A DNA stretch of 64,000 nt from Robbsia sp. KACC 23696 (GTDB taxonomy: Bacteria > Pseudomonadota > Gammaproteobacteria > Burkholderiales > Burkholderiaceae): the NCBI RefSeq assembly GCF_039852015.1, contig NZ_CP156628.1:124001-188000 (forward strand), given 5' to 3'. Shown piece after piece: positions 43,823 through 52,755 of this stretch (positions are counted from its first letter, which is position 1; each line of letters begins with the position of its first letter). The position numbers were made by a program, and so were the translations under genes. Below the pieces are notes generated by a model. It did no database searches, was not told the origin of the DNA, and was given only the letters and a program-made list of their open reading frames with translations.

Positions 43823-45487
43823 TTGAATAGCCTGAGCACCCCGCCGGTCGAATCGGACGACCGCCCGACGCCGCTGGATGCACCGGAGCAGAGTCTGCGC
43901 GACTTGATGGGCCTGCTGGCATTGCCTGCGCTATGGTCCGGTCGAGATGGCGAAGCCATCGTCGGCTTGATGACGGAGGCGGTCGAGAGCGTGGTGCCCC
44001 TGCACGTTTGCTACATCGACGTGCCGCTGCTGCGCAGCAAGCCGGCGTTCGTGCGGCTCCGGCTGGCCGGCCAAGATTTGACCGAGGCGCAGGCCCAGAC
44101 CTTGGGTTGGGCCGATACCATCCGGCAATGGTATGCCTTCCCGATCGGCACCCGCGTCGTGCTGTCCGAAACGCCGGCGGGCCCGATGCGCATGGTGCGC
44201 CTTAGCCTCGGATTCGATTCGGGACAGGGCAGCGTCTGGTTCGGCGCGACGGCGGCCGATTTCCCCTCGGTCAATCAGGTCGCGCTGCTACGCGCGGCCA
44301 CATCCCTTGCCGCGACGGGGATCGTGTCGGCACGGGCCGCCTACGAACGGGAAGAAGCCCATCAGGCAAAAGACGAGTTCCTGGCGATGCTCGGCCATGA
44401 GCTGCGTAACCCGCTGGCACCCATCTCGACGTCGCTGGCCTTGATTCGACGCGATCGCGGCAACGTTCCTGAGAAATACCACGACATCATCGAGCGCCAG
44501 GTCGCCCATCTATCGCGTCTGGTCGAGGATTTATTGGATGTCAGTCGTATCACGCGCGGGAAGATCGTGCTGCAGCGTGAAGCGATCTGCGTCGGCCCGA
44601 TCGTCATGCGCGCGGTGGAAGCGGTCAGCCCCTTGATCGAGCAGCGTCAGCAGCGCCTGTCGATCGATATCGCCGATGAAAGCGCGTTGCTCTATGCGGA
44701 TCTAACGCGCATGACGCAGGCCATCAGTAATCTGCTCAACAATGCCGCGAAATACACGCAGCCGGGTGGCGCGATTCATATTGCCGCACGCGTGGTGCGG
44801 CGTGATCTGATGCTGTCGGTCGTCGATAACGGTGCCGGCATCGCGCCCGATCTGATGCCTAAATTGTTCAGTATCTTCGAACAGGGTCGGGTAACGATCG
44901 ACCGCTCCGATGGCGGTCTAGGCATCGGATTGGCGCTCGTCAGGAACCTCGTGGAACTGCACGATGGTCAGGTACTCGCCCATAGCGACGGCCCTGGCCT
45001 GGGCGCCACGTTCACCATCAACGTGCCGCTCGCGACGCCGGAGCAGATCGCGCTGTCGCTGGCGGCGCCGGTGCATCACCCGGTCAGCGCCGCCGATGGT
45101 GCCGGCGTGCGTGTCCTGCTCGTCGACGATAACGCCGATGGGCTGGCGGCGATGGAAGCCTTCCTGTCCGAAATGGGCTTCGTCGTGGCAACGGCTGCTG
45201 ACGCCGTGCAAGCCCTGGATCTGGCCGAGCATTTCGATCCCGCCGTCGCGGTACTGGATATCGGCTTACCCGGCATGAATGGCTTCGAATTGGCCGCCGC
45301 CTTGCGTAGCCAGGCGCGCCATGCCGACCTCCGGCTTTTTGCCCTGACGGGATATAGCCAGGCGGAAGACCTCAGACGCTCTTCCAGTGCGGGGTTCGAG
45401 CGCCACTTCGTCAAACCGGTGGCTTTGTTCGATCTGGTCGATGCGTTGAACAGCGACGTGCTCGCACTGCGTCAGACGAGCGCCTGA
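43823..45487 (+). CDS. Hybrid sensor histidine kinase/response regulator
   Basis: About 554 residues (TTG start at 43823). Order: N-terminal GAF-like sensor (about 20-180), HisKA with the phospho-His in AMLGHELRNPLAPI (about 190-203), HATPase (LNNAAKYTQPGG; VVDNGAGIAPDL; DGGLGIGLALVRNLVELH), then a receiver domain (VLLVDDNADGLAAMEAFL, phospho-Asp in VAVLDIGLPGMNG, Lys in HFVKPV). No transmembrane segment, so it is cytosolic. It forms a likely two-gene unit with the MEDS protein just upstream. Such kinases phosphorylate their own receiver or a distant HPt protein; no partner regulator is adjacent. Confidence 0.87.
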   Translation: MNSLSTPPVESDDRPTPLDAPEQSLRDLMGLLALPALWSGRDGEAIVGLMTEAVESVVPLHVCYIDVPLLRSKPAFVRLRLAGQDLTEAQAQTLGWADTIRQWYAFPIGTRVVLSETPAGPMRMVRLSLGFDSGQGSVWFGATAADFPSVNQVALLRAATSLAATGIVSARAAYEREEAHQAKDEFLAMLGHELRNPLAPISTSLALIRRDRGNVPEKYHDIIERQVAHLSRLVEDLLDVSRITRGKIVLQREAICVGPIVMRAVEAVSPLIEQRQQRLSIDIADESALLYADLTRMTQAISNLLNNAAKYTQPGGAIHIAARVVRRDLMLSVVDNGAGIAPDLMPKLFSIFEQGRVTIDRSDGGLGIGLALVRNLVELHDGQVLAHSDGPGLGATFTINVPLATPEQIALSLAAPVHHPVSAADGAGVRVLLVDDNADGLAAMEAFLSEMGFVVATAADAVQALDLAEHFDPAVAVLDIGLPGMNGFELAAALRSQARHADLRLFALTGYSQAEDLRRSSSAGFERHFVKPVALFDLVDALNSDVLALRQTSA

Positions 45488-45581
45488 GCGTGGGCGACGA
45501 CGTCGCGGCGCGCCCTGTTACAAAGCGGGATGGCGATCGGCGGTAAAATAGTCGGGCCTTATCACTACTGAGTCCACCAAC

Positions 45582-47054
45582 ATGAGCAAAGCGAATTCGA
45601 GTGCGCAAGAGCAAGCGCTCGACATGGTCATCTTCGGCGGCGCCGGCGATCTTTCGATTCGGAAGCTTCTGCCGGCCTTGTTCATGGCGCACGTCCATAA
45701 AAGCCTGCCCGCATCGACGCGAGTGATTGCCGTTGGCCGGACCAAGTATTCCCGTGAGGACTATCTCGCGCTGATCAATGAGAAGTCCTTTCCCTTTATC
45801 GAGAAGAGCGATGCCGATCCGAAGGCATGGGCCGCTTTCCTCGAATTGCTGGACTATGTCGCGATCGATGCAGCGGTATCGGGCGATTACCAGCGTCTGG
45901 TGTCGGCCTGCCAGCCGAATTCCTTGAAGGTGTTCTATCTGGCGACCGCACCGGATCTGTTCAGCGGCGTCTGCGAGAACCTGTCGGCGGTGGGATTAGC
46001 GGACGAGCACGCCCGCGTCGTACTGGAAAAGCCGCTCGGCCATGATCTCGCGTCGGCGAAAGCGATCAATTCGACGGTCACGAAATACTTCCCCGAAGAG
46101 CGCATCTATCGCATCGACCATTACCTCGGTAAAGAGACCGTTCAGAACCTGATGGTGCTGCGCTTCGGCAATCCGATCTTCGGCCCGCTGTGGCAGGCGC
46201 CGTATATCAAAAGCGTGCAGATCACCGTGGCCGAATCGGTCGGCGTGGGCAGTCGGGCGGATTTCTACGACCATACCGGTGCGATGCGCGATATGGTGCA
46301 GAACCATCTGATGCAATTGCTCTGCATCGTGGCGATGGAGCCGCCGGTATCGCTGGACTCGGACGCGGTACGCGACGAGAAGGTCAAAGTGTTGCGCTCG
46401 TTGCGCCCGATGTCGAACGAATCGATCTCGCGCGATGTGATCCGCGCGCAATACAGCGCCGGCGTCGTCGACGGCGCGCCGGTGCAGGGCTATCGCGACG
46501 AAAAGGACGTCCCGGCGGACAGCGATACGGAAACCTTCGTGGCATTGCGTGTCATGATCGACAATTGGCGGTGGGCGAACGTGCCCTTCTTCCTGCGCAC
46601 CGGCAAGCGTTTTCCGGAGCGGCGCTCGGAGATCGTCATCGAGTTTGCCGATATGCCGTTCTCGATCATCCCGCGCTCCGGCGAAGGCAGCGCGAACCGG
46701 TTGGTGATCCGCCTGCAACCGGAAGAGTCGATCCAGTTGCAGATGCTGGCGAAAGAGCCGGGCAGCGGCTTGAATACCTTGCCGGTCAGTCTGGACCTCG
46801 ATTTGCAGAGCGCCATGTCCGGACGGCGTGCGGAGGCCTACGAGCGTCTGCTGATCGACGTCATCCGCGGCCGTCTGACGCACTTCATGCGCTCCGATGA
46901 ATTGGAAGCGGCATGGTCCTGGGTCGAGGAAATCCTGAACGGCTGGAAGCGTTTGGGTATTCGGACGCATCGCTACGCGGCGGGTACCTACGGGCCGCCG
47001 GCTTCGTATGCCCTGATGGCACGGAACCAGACCTCCTGGCCCGAGAACCTGTAA
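45582..47054 (+). CDS. zwf: Glucose-6-phosphate 1-dehydrogenase
   Basis: A 490-residue enzyme oxidising glucose 6-phosphate to 6-phosphogluconolactone with NAD(P)+ (Entner-Doudoroff and pentose phosphate entry). The cofactor site is FGGAGDLSIRKLLPALF (about 18-34); the catalytic signature is RIDHYLGKE (about 175-183); further marks are EKPLGHDL and FDHTGAMRDMVQNHL-type sequence (FYDHTGAMRDMVQNHLMQL). Length is normal. A TAAAAT box at 45544-45549 may be its -10, but no good -35 is seen. In many Burkholderia zwf sits with pgl and hexR; here it stands alone and is followed by a good terminator. Confidence 0.95.
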   Translation: MSKANSSAQEQALDMVIFGGAGDLSIRKLLPALFMAHVHKSLPASTRVIAVGRTKYSREDYLALINEKSFPFIEKSDADPKAWAAFLELLDYVAIDAAVSGDYQRLVSACQPNSLKVFYLATAPDLFSGVCENLSAVGLADEHARVVLEKPLGHDLASAKAINSTVTKYFPEERIYRIDHYLGKETVQNLMVLRFGNPIFGPLWQAPYIKSVQITVAESVGVGSRADFYDHTGAMRDMVQNHLMQLLCIVAMEPPVSLDSDAVRDEKVKVLRSLRPMSNESISRDVIRAQYSAGVVDGAPVQGYRDEKDVPADSDTETFVALRVMIDNWRWANVPFFLRTGKRFPERRSEIVIEFADMPFSIIPRSGEGSANRLVIRLQPEESIQLQMLAKEPGSGLNTLPVSLDLDLQSAMSGRRAEAYERLLIDVIRGRLTHFMRSDELEAAWSWVEEILNGWKRLGIRTHRYAAGTYGPPASYALMARNQTSWPENL

Positions 47055-47060
47055 TTCTCG

Positions 47061-47097
47061 AACGATCGCTGCGCCGCAAGGGCAGCGATCGTTTTTT
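47061..47097 (+). terminator. Rho-independent terminator of zwf
   Basis: Arms AACGATCGCTGC (47061-47072) and GCAGCGATCGTT (47082-47093), 9-base loop, then a run of T to 47097, 7 bp past the zwf stop. Confidence 0.92.
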
Positions 47098-47105
47098 CTT
47101 CATAC

Positions 47106-47120
47106 AGTTGCAAAGCTAAC
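47106..47120. promoter_or_regulatory. Imperfect MarR-type site before marR
   Basis: AGTTGC-AAA-GCTAACC resembles the perfect site at 47571-47598, with one intact GCTAAC half. It lies about 25 bp before the MarR start codon and could be the self-operator. Confidence 0.45.
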
Positions 47121-47143
47121 CATTTTCGGATGTAATACGCGGC

Positions 47144-47560
47144 ATGTTCGATCATTGCCTTTATTTCAATTCGACTGCGCTGGCGCGAACCGTCGAGCGC
47201 GAGTGGACAGCCGCCTATGCGGTTTTCGGGCTCACGCCGCCGCAGGGCTTCGTGCTGCGCGTCGTCTTGGCGCGCGAGGCCTGTCTGGCCAGTGAGATTG
47301 CTGAAACGTTGGCGATTTCGCGACCGACGGCGACGAGGCTGATCGATACCCTCTGTGGCAAAGGCTTGATAGAACGACATCAGGCCGAAGCCGATGGGCG
47401 GGAATGGCGGATCGTCCCGACCGAGGCCGGCAAAGCAATGGCGGCGCCGCTGAATCACGCCAGCGCACAGATCGCGCAACGGCTGAAGCGGAAGGTGGGG
47501 GCCGAGCGATTCGAGCGCACGGTCGACGAGATGAAAACGATCCGCTCCTCCTTGACCTGA
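47144..47560 (+). CDS. MarR-family transcriptional regulator
   Basis: A 138-residue MarR protein: dimerisation helix (FNSTALARTVEREWTAAYAVF), winged helix (ASEIAETLAISRPTATRLIDTL and then GLIERHQAEADGREWRIVPTEAG with wing DGRE) and a C-terminal helix. The family represses its own gene and a neighbouring efflux pump until an aromatic ligand binds. The next gene is an MFS pump of exactly that kind, and a perfect palindrome of MarR type lies between them. Cys residues (DTLCGKG) could give redox sensing, untested. Confidence 0.87.
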   Translation: MFDHCLYFNSTALARTVEREWTAAYAVFGLTPPQGFVLRVVLAREACLASEIAETLAISRPTATRLIDTLCGKGLIERHQAEADGREWRIVPTEAGKAMAAPLNHASAQIAQRLKRKVGAERFERTVDEMKTIRSSLT

Positions 47561-47570
47561 TTTTTTTTCC

Positions 47571-47598
47571 TCTTATAGTTAGCAAGCTAACTATAAGA
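47571..47598. promoter_or_regulatory. Perfect MarR-type operator between marR and MFS gene
   Basis: Arms TCTTATAGTTAGC (47571-47583) and GCTAACTATAAGA (47586-47598), 13 bp each, with a 2-bp spacer. The core GTTAGC-AA-GCTAAC is the classic MarR-type sequence. It sits directly after the marR stop and 69 bp before the MFS start. Confidence 0.8.
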
Positions 47599-47667
47599 AA
47601 CGACACAAAGGCGATGCGGTACAAGCGTGTCGCGTCGATCGCAATCTTGGAAACAGGAGTGTCATTA

Positions 47668-49035
47668 GTGGCGCTAGTGCTCGCAGGGAACCGCGCGCGA
47701 TCGCGGGGCGGTGTCGGCCGCACATTGATTGCGACCAGTTTTGGATTTATCGTCGTGCAACTCGACGTGACGATCGTGAACGTCGCGCTGCCGCAGATCG
47801 GCACTGCGCTCGGATCCGGTATTGGCGCGCTGCAATGGATCGTCGATGCTTATACGCTCGCCTTCGCATCCTGTTTGCTCACGGCCGGTGCGACCGCGGA
47901 TCGATTCGGTAGTCGCGCTGTTTTTATCGTCGGTCTGACGGTATTTGGTGCGGCCTCCTTGGGCTGTGCGTGTGCGCCCACGATGGCGTGTTTGATCGTT
48001 GCAAGGACGCTTCAGGGACTGGCCGCGGCGCTTATCTTGCCGACGTCGCTGTCCTTGCTTTCTCATGCCTGCGCGGACGATGCCGCGGCCCGAGCGCGGG
48101 CAATTGGATGGTGGACGGCGATCGGCGGTGCCGTCAGCGCAGTGGGGCCGGTCGCCGGCGGCCTTCTCAGCACGGCGTTCGGCTGGCGGGCCATTTTTCT
48201 TGTCAATGTGCCGGTCTGCGCAGCCGGCCTGTGGCTGACGTTCCGTCATGTGCGCGAAACGGTACCGGTGGCCGAACGTCGACTGGATGGCGCGGGGCAG
48301 GCGCTATCGGTGGTCGCGCTGTTTCTCATGACGCACGCTGTGATCGAGGCGGGCGCGAAGGGGTGGAATGCCGGCGCAGTCTGGATCGGTTTCGCGGGCG
48401 CGGCGGTGGCGGGCGTACTGTTTCTCGTCAACGAGGCGTGCGTGTCCACGCCGATGATTCCGCTGTCCTTGTTTGCCAACAAAGCATTGTCGGCATCGGT
48501 CCTTCTTGGCTTTATCTCGAATTTGACGTTCTACGGCCTTGTCTTCGTACTCGGCCTCTACTTTCAACGCGTCAAACACTACAGTCCGATCCAGACCGGA
48601 TTGGCACTGGCTCCCTTTACGGTGATCATGTTGGCGAACATGGCGAGTGGGCATTTGACGCGACGATTTGGGGCGAAAGCGTTGACGGTGGCCGGCAGCC
48701 TCCTGTGCGCATCGAGTTTCATGCTGCTCCATGGCATCGGTCCACAGACGCCGTATGTCTTGATTTTTCCGAGCCTGATTTTGCTCGCGGTGGGATCGGG
48801 TATCAGCACGCCGGCGATGACAGCGGCGATTCTCGATAACGTCGACGCCTCGCGCGCCGCGACGGCATCGGCGATTTTTAATGCGGCGCGGCAGATCGGT
48901 AGCGCGATGGGTGTGGCCTTGTTCGGCGCAACGTTGCTAGGCTCCGCCGCGACGATGACGGCCGGTGCCGTGCGGGCTTTCGATGTGTCCGCGATGCTGA
49001 GAGTGTTGAGCGCGGCATTCGCGTTAGCGTGCTAA
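47668..49035 (+). CDS. MFS drug-efflux pump (DHA2-like) under MarR control
   Basis: About 455 residues from GTG 47668, chosen for AGGAG 7 bases upstream; ATG 47614 is an alternative. Fourteen possible hydrophobic helices. Typical DHA2 sequences: QLDVTIVNVALPQIG in helix 1, TAGATADRFGSRAVF after helix 2, RTLQGLAAALILPTSLSLL in helix 4 and GPVAGGLLSTAFGWRAIFLVNVPV in helix 5. Exports drugs or aromatics with H+ exchange. The last residues (LRVLSAAFALAC) end abruptly inside a helix, so the C-terminus is somewhat short. Its stop overlaps the stop region of the convergent CaiB-type gene and lies inside an operator-like palindrome. Confidence 0.83.
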   Translation: MALVLAGNRARSRGGVGRTLIATSFGFIVVQLDVTIVNVALPQIGTALGSGIGALQWIVDAYTLAFASCLLTAGATADRFGSRAVFIVGLTVFGAASLGCACAPTMACLIVARTLQGLAAALILPTSLSLLSHACADDAAARARAIGWWTAIGGAVSAVGPVAGGLLSTAFGWRAIFLVNVPVCAAGLWLTFRHVRETVPVAERRLDGAGQALSVVALFLMTHAVIEAGAKGWNAGAVWIGFAGAAVAGVLFLVNEACVSTPMIPLSLFANKALSASVLLGFISNLTFYGLVFVLGLYFQRVKHYSPIQTGLALAPFTVIMLANMASGHLTRRFGAKALTVAGSLLCASSFMLLHGIGPQTPYVLIFPSLILLAVGSGISTPAMTAAILDNVDASRAATASAIFNAARQIGSAMGVALFGATLLGSAATMTAGAVRAFDVSAMLRVLSAAFALAC

Positions 49036-49036
49036 C
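49023..49036. promoter_or_regulatory. Third operator-like palindrome, at two convergent stop codons
   Basis: GTTAGC-GT-GCTAAC, the same core as the site at 47571-47598 with a different 2-bp spacer. It encloses both the MFS stop (TAA) and the stop of the minus-strand CoA-transferase. Regulator binding here would be far downstream of the promoter, so it could be decoy, roadblock or coincidence. Confidence 0.4.
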
Positions 49037-50466
49037 CAGACGGCCTGTGCACTGCCTAACGTTGGCGTCGTCCCGCGCCATAGACAGGGCGTTTGCGACA
49101 TCCGTAGCACCGGGCCGAGCGTTTTCAAATCGCCATAGGCGGTGTCGTCGTCGTACACGGCGAGTGCGTCGAATTCGGCGGGCGTCAGGCGATTCGGCGC
49201 ATCGGCAAATCCTTCGATCAGTCCCTGTCTCTGCAGGAACATCGCTGCCTGACAAAGCGACACCTGAACGCGATAGCTGCCCCCTTCGCGCGCGCGTCGC
49301 GCTAACGCGAGCATGGCGCCATAGCTTGCGAGGAAGCCGGTGAGAAAGTCGCACATGAAGACAGGGGTGAGCTGCGGTTGCCCGGCGCCTAGCGCGAGGC
49401 CTTGCGTGTGGCAGATCCCGGTGACCGCCTGTGCGACCTGATCCCATCCCGCGCGATCGCCGAATGGGCCGCCCGATCCGAAGCAATTGACCGATACGTG
49501 AATTAGGCCGGGCCGCAGCGCCAACAGATCCTCGACACCGAAACCATGGGCGGAGAGACGGTTCGGACGATAACCGTCGATGACGACATCGGCTTCCTTG
49601 ACGAGTCGCCGCAGCGTGGCCGCTTGGTCGGCCTGATCCATATCCAGAAAACAACTGCGTTTGCCATGGCTGGTGTCCCGCACGAAGGACGCTACTTGCG
49701 GTAGATGCGGCGCGGTGACCATCAGCACATCGGCGCCATGTTCGGCCATGCCCAAGCCGGCGGTAGGGCCGGCGAGAATGCGCGTGTGGTCCAACACGCG
49801 AATGCCCGATAGCGGGTAGTCGCCGGCGGGAAGGGGCTCCGGTTCGCCGTCTGCCAATTTCGTGATCTCGACCACCGGCCGGCTCGCGAGGTAGGCGCCA
49901 TGGGGGTGCGCAAGCCATGCTTCGGGCGTTCGCACCTTGCCGGCGCAGGCTTGCGCATCGGCAATCGCGTCCTCGAGTGCATCGGCATCCCAGCCCGCCA
50001 CCGCGGCGCGCACGTCGTCCACCGAACTGGCGCACTGTAGCACCCCGAGCACGCGTTTTTCGAGGTGCGGCAGATTCGTATGCGGCAATAGCCATCCTCC
50101 GTCGCGTGTGCGCCATGGTTGCGTGAGGGACACCATATGGCGCATGGCATCGGAATAGGGGATGCCTTGGTAGATGCCGTTCGCGTCCTTGCACTGCGTC
50201 ATGTCGCCACCGTAGAGCGACGTGGCTGCCGCGGCGCGGACATCGACGCTGATCCGCTGGCGCGAGCCGGTGCGGATTTCCCACAAGTCATTGGCGGCCA
50301 CGCCGCGCGCCGCCAAGGCCATGGCCGCCGTTTCGCCGATGCGAAAGGGCGAGGTGAAGAGCGGGTCTGCACCGTGTATATCGACTTCGTCGCGCGATGG
50401 CATGCCGCGCCCGCGTATGGCCATTAGTTCGCGGAAGCCATCGTCTTGATCGATTCTGTTCGTCAT
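49024..50466 (-). CDS. CaiB/BaiF class III CoA-transferase family protein
   Basis: A 480-residue family III CoA-transferase, longer than the usual ~400. The catalytic part has LSGIRVLDHTRILAGPTAG, then CFLDMDQ with the candidate catalytic Asp, ADVVIDGYRPN, HVSVNCFGSGGPF and a long C-terminal domain. The first ~200 residues (FRELMAIRGRG..., HTNLPHLEKRVL) look like a second, partial CaiB unit, as seen in some fused members. The family moves CoA between organic acids (carnitine, formyl/oxalate, succinate/benzylsuccinate types). Downstream of an ActP-like symporter on the same strand, 35 bp away, suggesting use of a carboxylate imported by it. Confidence 0.8.
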   Translation of the reverse strand: MTNRIDQDDGFRELMAIRGRGMPSRDEVDIHGADPLFTSPFRIGETAAMALAARGVAANDLWEIRTGSRQRISVDVRAAAATSLYGGDMTQCKDANGIYQGIPYSDAMRHMVSLTQPWRTRDGGWLLPHTNLPHLEKRVLGVLQCASSVDDVRAAVAGWDADALEDAIADAQACAGKVRTPEAWLAHPHGAYLASRPVVEITKLADGEPEPLPAGDYPLSGIRVLDHTRILAGPTAGLGMAEHGADVLMVTAPHLPQVASFVRDTSHGKRSCFLDMDQADQAATLRRLVKEADVVIDGYRPNRLSAHGFGVEDLLALRPGLIHVSVNCFGSGGPFGDRAGWDQVAQAVTGICHTQGLALGAGQPQLTPVFMCDFLTGFLASYGAMLALARRAREGGSYRVQVSLCQAAMFLQRQGLIEGFADAPNRLTPAEFDALAVYDDDTAYGDLKTLGPVLRMSQTPCLWRGTTPTLGSAQAVWLAR

Positions 50467-50501
50467 GTGATTGATCGCAATAAATCAGGAAGCGTCGGGT
50501 G

Positions 50502-52103
50502 TTACTGCAGTGAAACGTTGTTCGTCGAAACCGGCGCTTTCTCGCGCAGCGACACCGTAAAGCAGACGAGGAAGGCCAGCGGCACGGTGAACAGCGCCGG
50601 TGGATCGATGGAGAACATCGGTTGCGTAAAGCCGAATACCTTCACCCAGACCGAGGGTCCGAGAACCGTCAGCGTCAGCGACGACATCAAGCCCGCGAGT
50701 CCGCCCCATACGGCACCGCGTGCCGTGAAGCGCTTCCAGTAGATCGCCAGTAGCAAAACGGGAAAGGTGGACGAGCAGGAGATCGAAAACGCGAGGCTGA
50801 TCATGTAGGCGATGTTCTGATTCTTGAAGACCAGCGCCAACAGGATCGCAACGATGCCGAGTGCCACGACGGAAAGTCGCAATACGGTCAGTTCGGACGT
50901 TTTAGTCGGTTTGCCCTTGGCGTACACGCAACGATAGAGGTCATGCGAAATCGCGGAGGCGCCGGACAGCGTCAGGCCGGCGACGACGGCGAGGATGGTC
51001 GCAAACGCGACAGCCGAGAGAAAGCCGAGCAATGCGCCGCCGCCCAGTGCATCGGCGAGATGCAGCGCGACCGAATTGCCGCCGCCGATCAGCGCGCCAT
51101 GCACATCGAAAAATCGTGGCGCTCGGTGCAGAAAGCAGATCGCGCCCACGCCGATGATAAAGATCATTGCGTAGAAACCGTTCATCAGAATCGTGGCCCA
51201 GAGAACCGAGCTGCGCGCGGCGCGTGCATCGGGCACCGTAAAAAAGCGCATCAAGACGTGCGGCAAGCCGGCGGTGCCGAACATCAGCGCTATGCCAAGC
51301 GAGAGCGCGGACAGATGCGATTGCGAAAAGGCGCTGGCGGTCAAGATGCCTTCTCCTTTCGGGCTCGTCGCCACCGCATCGCGCAGCAACAGCGCATAGC
51401 TGAAGCCGTAGTGACGCATGATCAGGAAGCAGAGAAAGAGGCAGCCCGACAGCATCAGAATCGCTTTGACGATCTGCACCCAGGTTGTCGCCATCATCCC
51501 GCCGAAGACGACGTACAACACCATCAAGATGCCGACTAAAAATAGCGCGAAGAGATAGTCCAGTCCGAAGAGCGTCTGGATCAGTTGCCCGGCGCCCACC
51601 ATCTGCGCGACGAGATAGAAGAGAACGATGCACAGCGAGGCAATCGCGGCGAAGACGCGCACACCATTCCCCTCCAGTCGGGCGCAGACCACGTCGCTGA
51701 AGGTATATTTCCCCAGTTTCCGAAGCGGTCCGGCAAGGAGGAAGACGACGATCGGCATGCCGGTCGTATAGCCGACTGCATAGACCAGACCATCGAATCC
51801 ATTGCTATAGACAAGGGCGCTCAGACCGAGCAAGGCGCCTGCCGACATCGCGTCGCCGGCGATCGCCAGGCCATTTTGAACGCCACTGATGTTCCCGCCT
51901 GCATTATAGAAATCACCGGTGGACCGTACTTTCCTTGCGGCCCACCACGTGATGTAGAGCGTGACGAGGATGATGCCGAAGAACATGGCGATGGACAGCG
52001 TGTGGCCATTGCCCTCCGCAGTCGATGTCCCGTTGACAGTGGCCGCATGGGCGCCCGCAGTGAGAAAGAGCACGGCTATCAAGCATTTTTTCATTTTAAT
52101 CAT
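50502..52103 (-). CDS. actP: Sodium:solute symporter, acetate permease-like (ActP)
   Basis: A ~533-residue cation symporter. Starts at ATG 52103, overlapping the upstream DUF485 stop in ATGA. A short signal-like N-terminus (IAVLFLTAGAHAATVNG) is followed by about 13 helices. SSS-family marks include FYNAGGNISGVQNGLAIAGD, GFDGLVYAVGYTTG, FSDVVCARLEG, TVPDARAARSS and the Na+-site region SGASAISHDLYRCV. The same pattern, N-terminal signal included, is seen in ActP (YjcG), which imports acetate and glycolate. It probably brings in the carboxylate used by the CoA-transferase downstream. Confidence 0.83.
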   Translation of the reverse strand: MIKMKKCLIAVLFLTAGAHAATVNGTSTAEGNGHTLSIAMFFGIILVTLYITWWAARKVRSTGDFYNAGGNISGVQNGLAIAGDAMSAGALLGLSALVYSNGFDGLVYAVGYTTGMPIVVFLLAGPLRKLGKYTFSDVVCARLEGNGVRVFAAIASLCIVLFYLVAQMVGAGQLIQTLFGLDYLFALFLVGILMVLYVVFGGMMATTWVQIVKAILMLSGCLFLCFLIMRHYGFSYALLLRDAVATSPKGEGILTASAFSQSHLSALSLGIALMFGTAGLPHVLMRFFTVPDARAARSSVLWATILMNGFYAMIFIIGVGAICFLHRAPRFFDVHGALIGGGNSVALHLADALGGGALLGFLSAVAFATILAVVAGLTLSGASAISHDLYRCVYAKGKPTKTSELTVLRLSVVALGIVAILLALVFKNQNIAYMISLAFSISCSSTFPVLLLAIYWKRFTARGAVWGGLAGLMSSLTLTVLGPSVWVKVFGFTQPMFSIDPPALFTVPLAFLVCFTVSLREKAPVSTNNVSLQ

Positions 52104-52351
52104 CGCTCCGACGATCGGCGGCAGGCGACGACATAGATCGCGGTCAGCACGACGCCGAGGAGGATGACCGCAATGCCGGAGACAAACGAAAGGGGCACGC
52201 CCGTCGTCAGAAACGCGGATTTCAGCGCGGTCGGGTGGTAAGAACACATCGTGACAAAGGCGAAGTACGCCACGATCTGTATCACGGCGAGCAGTAGGCC
52301 CAAGCGGGGCTTGTCGCCGCTGGCGGACTGATCGATTTGCGCGTTTCTCAT
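52100..52351 (-). CDS. yjcH: DUF485 membrane protein, YjcH-like partner of ActP
   Basis: 83 residues from Met 52351, with AGGA 8 bases upstream. Two membrane helices (LLAVIQIVAYFAFVTMCSYH and GIAVILLGVVLTAIYVVACR) separated by a short loop, the DUF485 layout. The family is almost always encoded just upstream of ActP, as YjcH is in E. coli, and its last 4 bases here overlap the symporter start. Its role is unsettled but it likely assists the symporter. Confidence 0.87.
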   Translation of the reverse strand: MRNAQIDQSASGDKPRLGLLLAVIQIVAYFAFVTMCSYHPTALKSAFLTTGVPLSFVSGIAVILLGVVLTAIYVVACRRSSER

Positions 52352-52755
52352 AGGGTGATCCTGCCTCTCGTTGTGCATCGTTATCGTTGCAGCGGGGCTG
52401 CGCATGCGACAGGCAATGCGAGCTGTATGCCGGACCGGGCTGATTTCACTTTTCGAGATGCCTGATATGACGGCAGCAGATGACGGAAGCGACTTTTGTT
52501 GGTTTCGCGATCGGCATCTCGGTTTGGACCACTAAAACAAGGGTCGGTCGACGTCGTCGCGCTGCCCTTGTCGGCGTTGCAGTGCACTGATTTGTGGCCG
52601 ATACCGGCGCCTTGCACCAAAACCGGAGCAGGGTGCTCGCTTACGGTGCGCGACGTGTGCGATACCGCCTCGATGGCGCGCTTTCTTGCTGGGCATGTCC
52701 GTTGCTTTGACGGGTGATGGGTTTGACGTGCGCAAGCGAATGGATGAGGCGGTGG
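52352..52755. other. Divergent intergenic region yjcH/lysR
   Basis: 404 bp with no convincing gene. It should contain the promoters of the symporter set (minus) and the LysR gene (plus). A CAGTGCACTG palindrome at 52580-52589 is the only symmetrical element I noticed; LysR-type T-N11-A boxes could not be assigned with confidence. Confidence 0.5.

Noticed and set aside
45517-45549. Full sigma-70 promoter for zwf
   Set aside because: TAAAAT is a fair -10, but the nearest -35-like TTACAA gives a 20-bp spacer, too long to claim.
49023-49036. Palindrome read as a terminator between convergent genes
   Set aside because: The arms are only 6 bp with a 2-bp gap, too short to loop in RNA; it matches the nearby MarR-type operator core instead.
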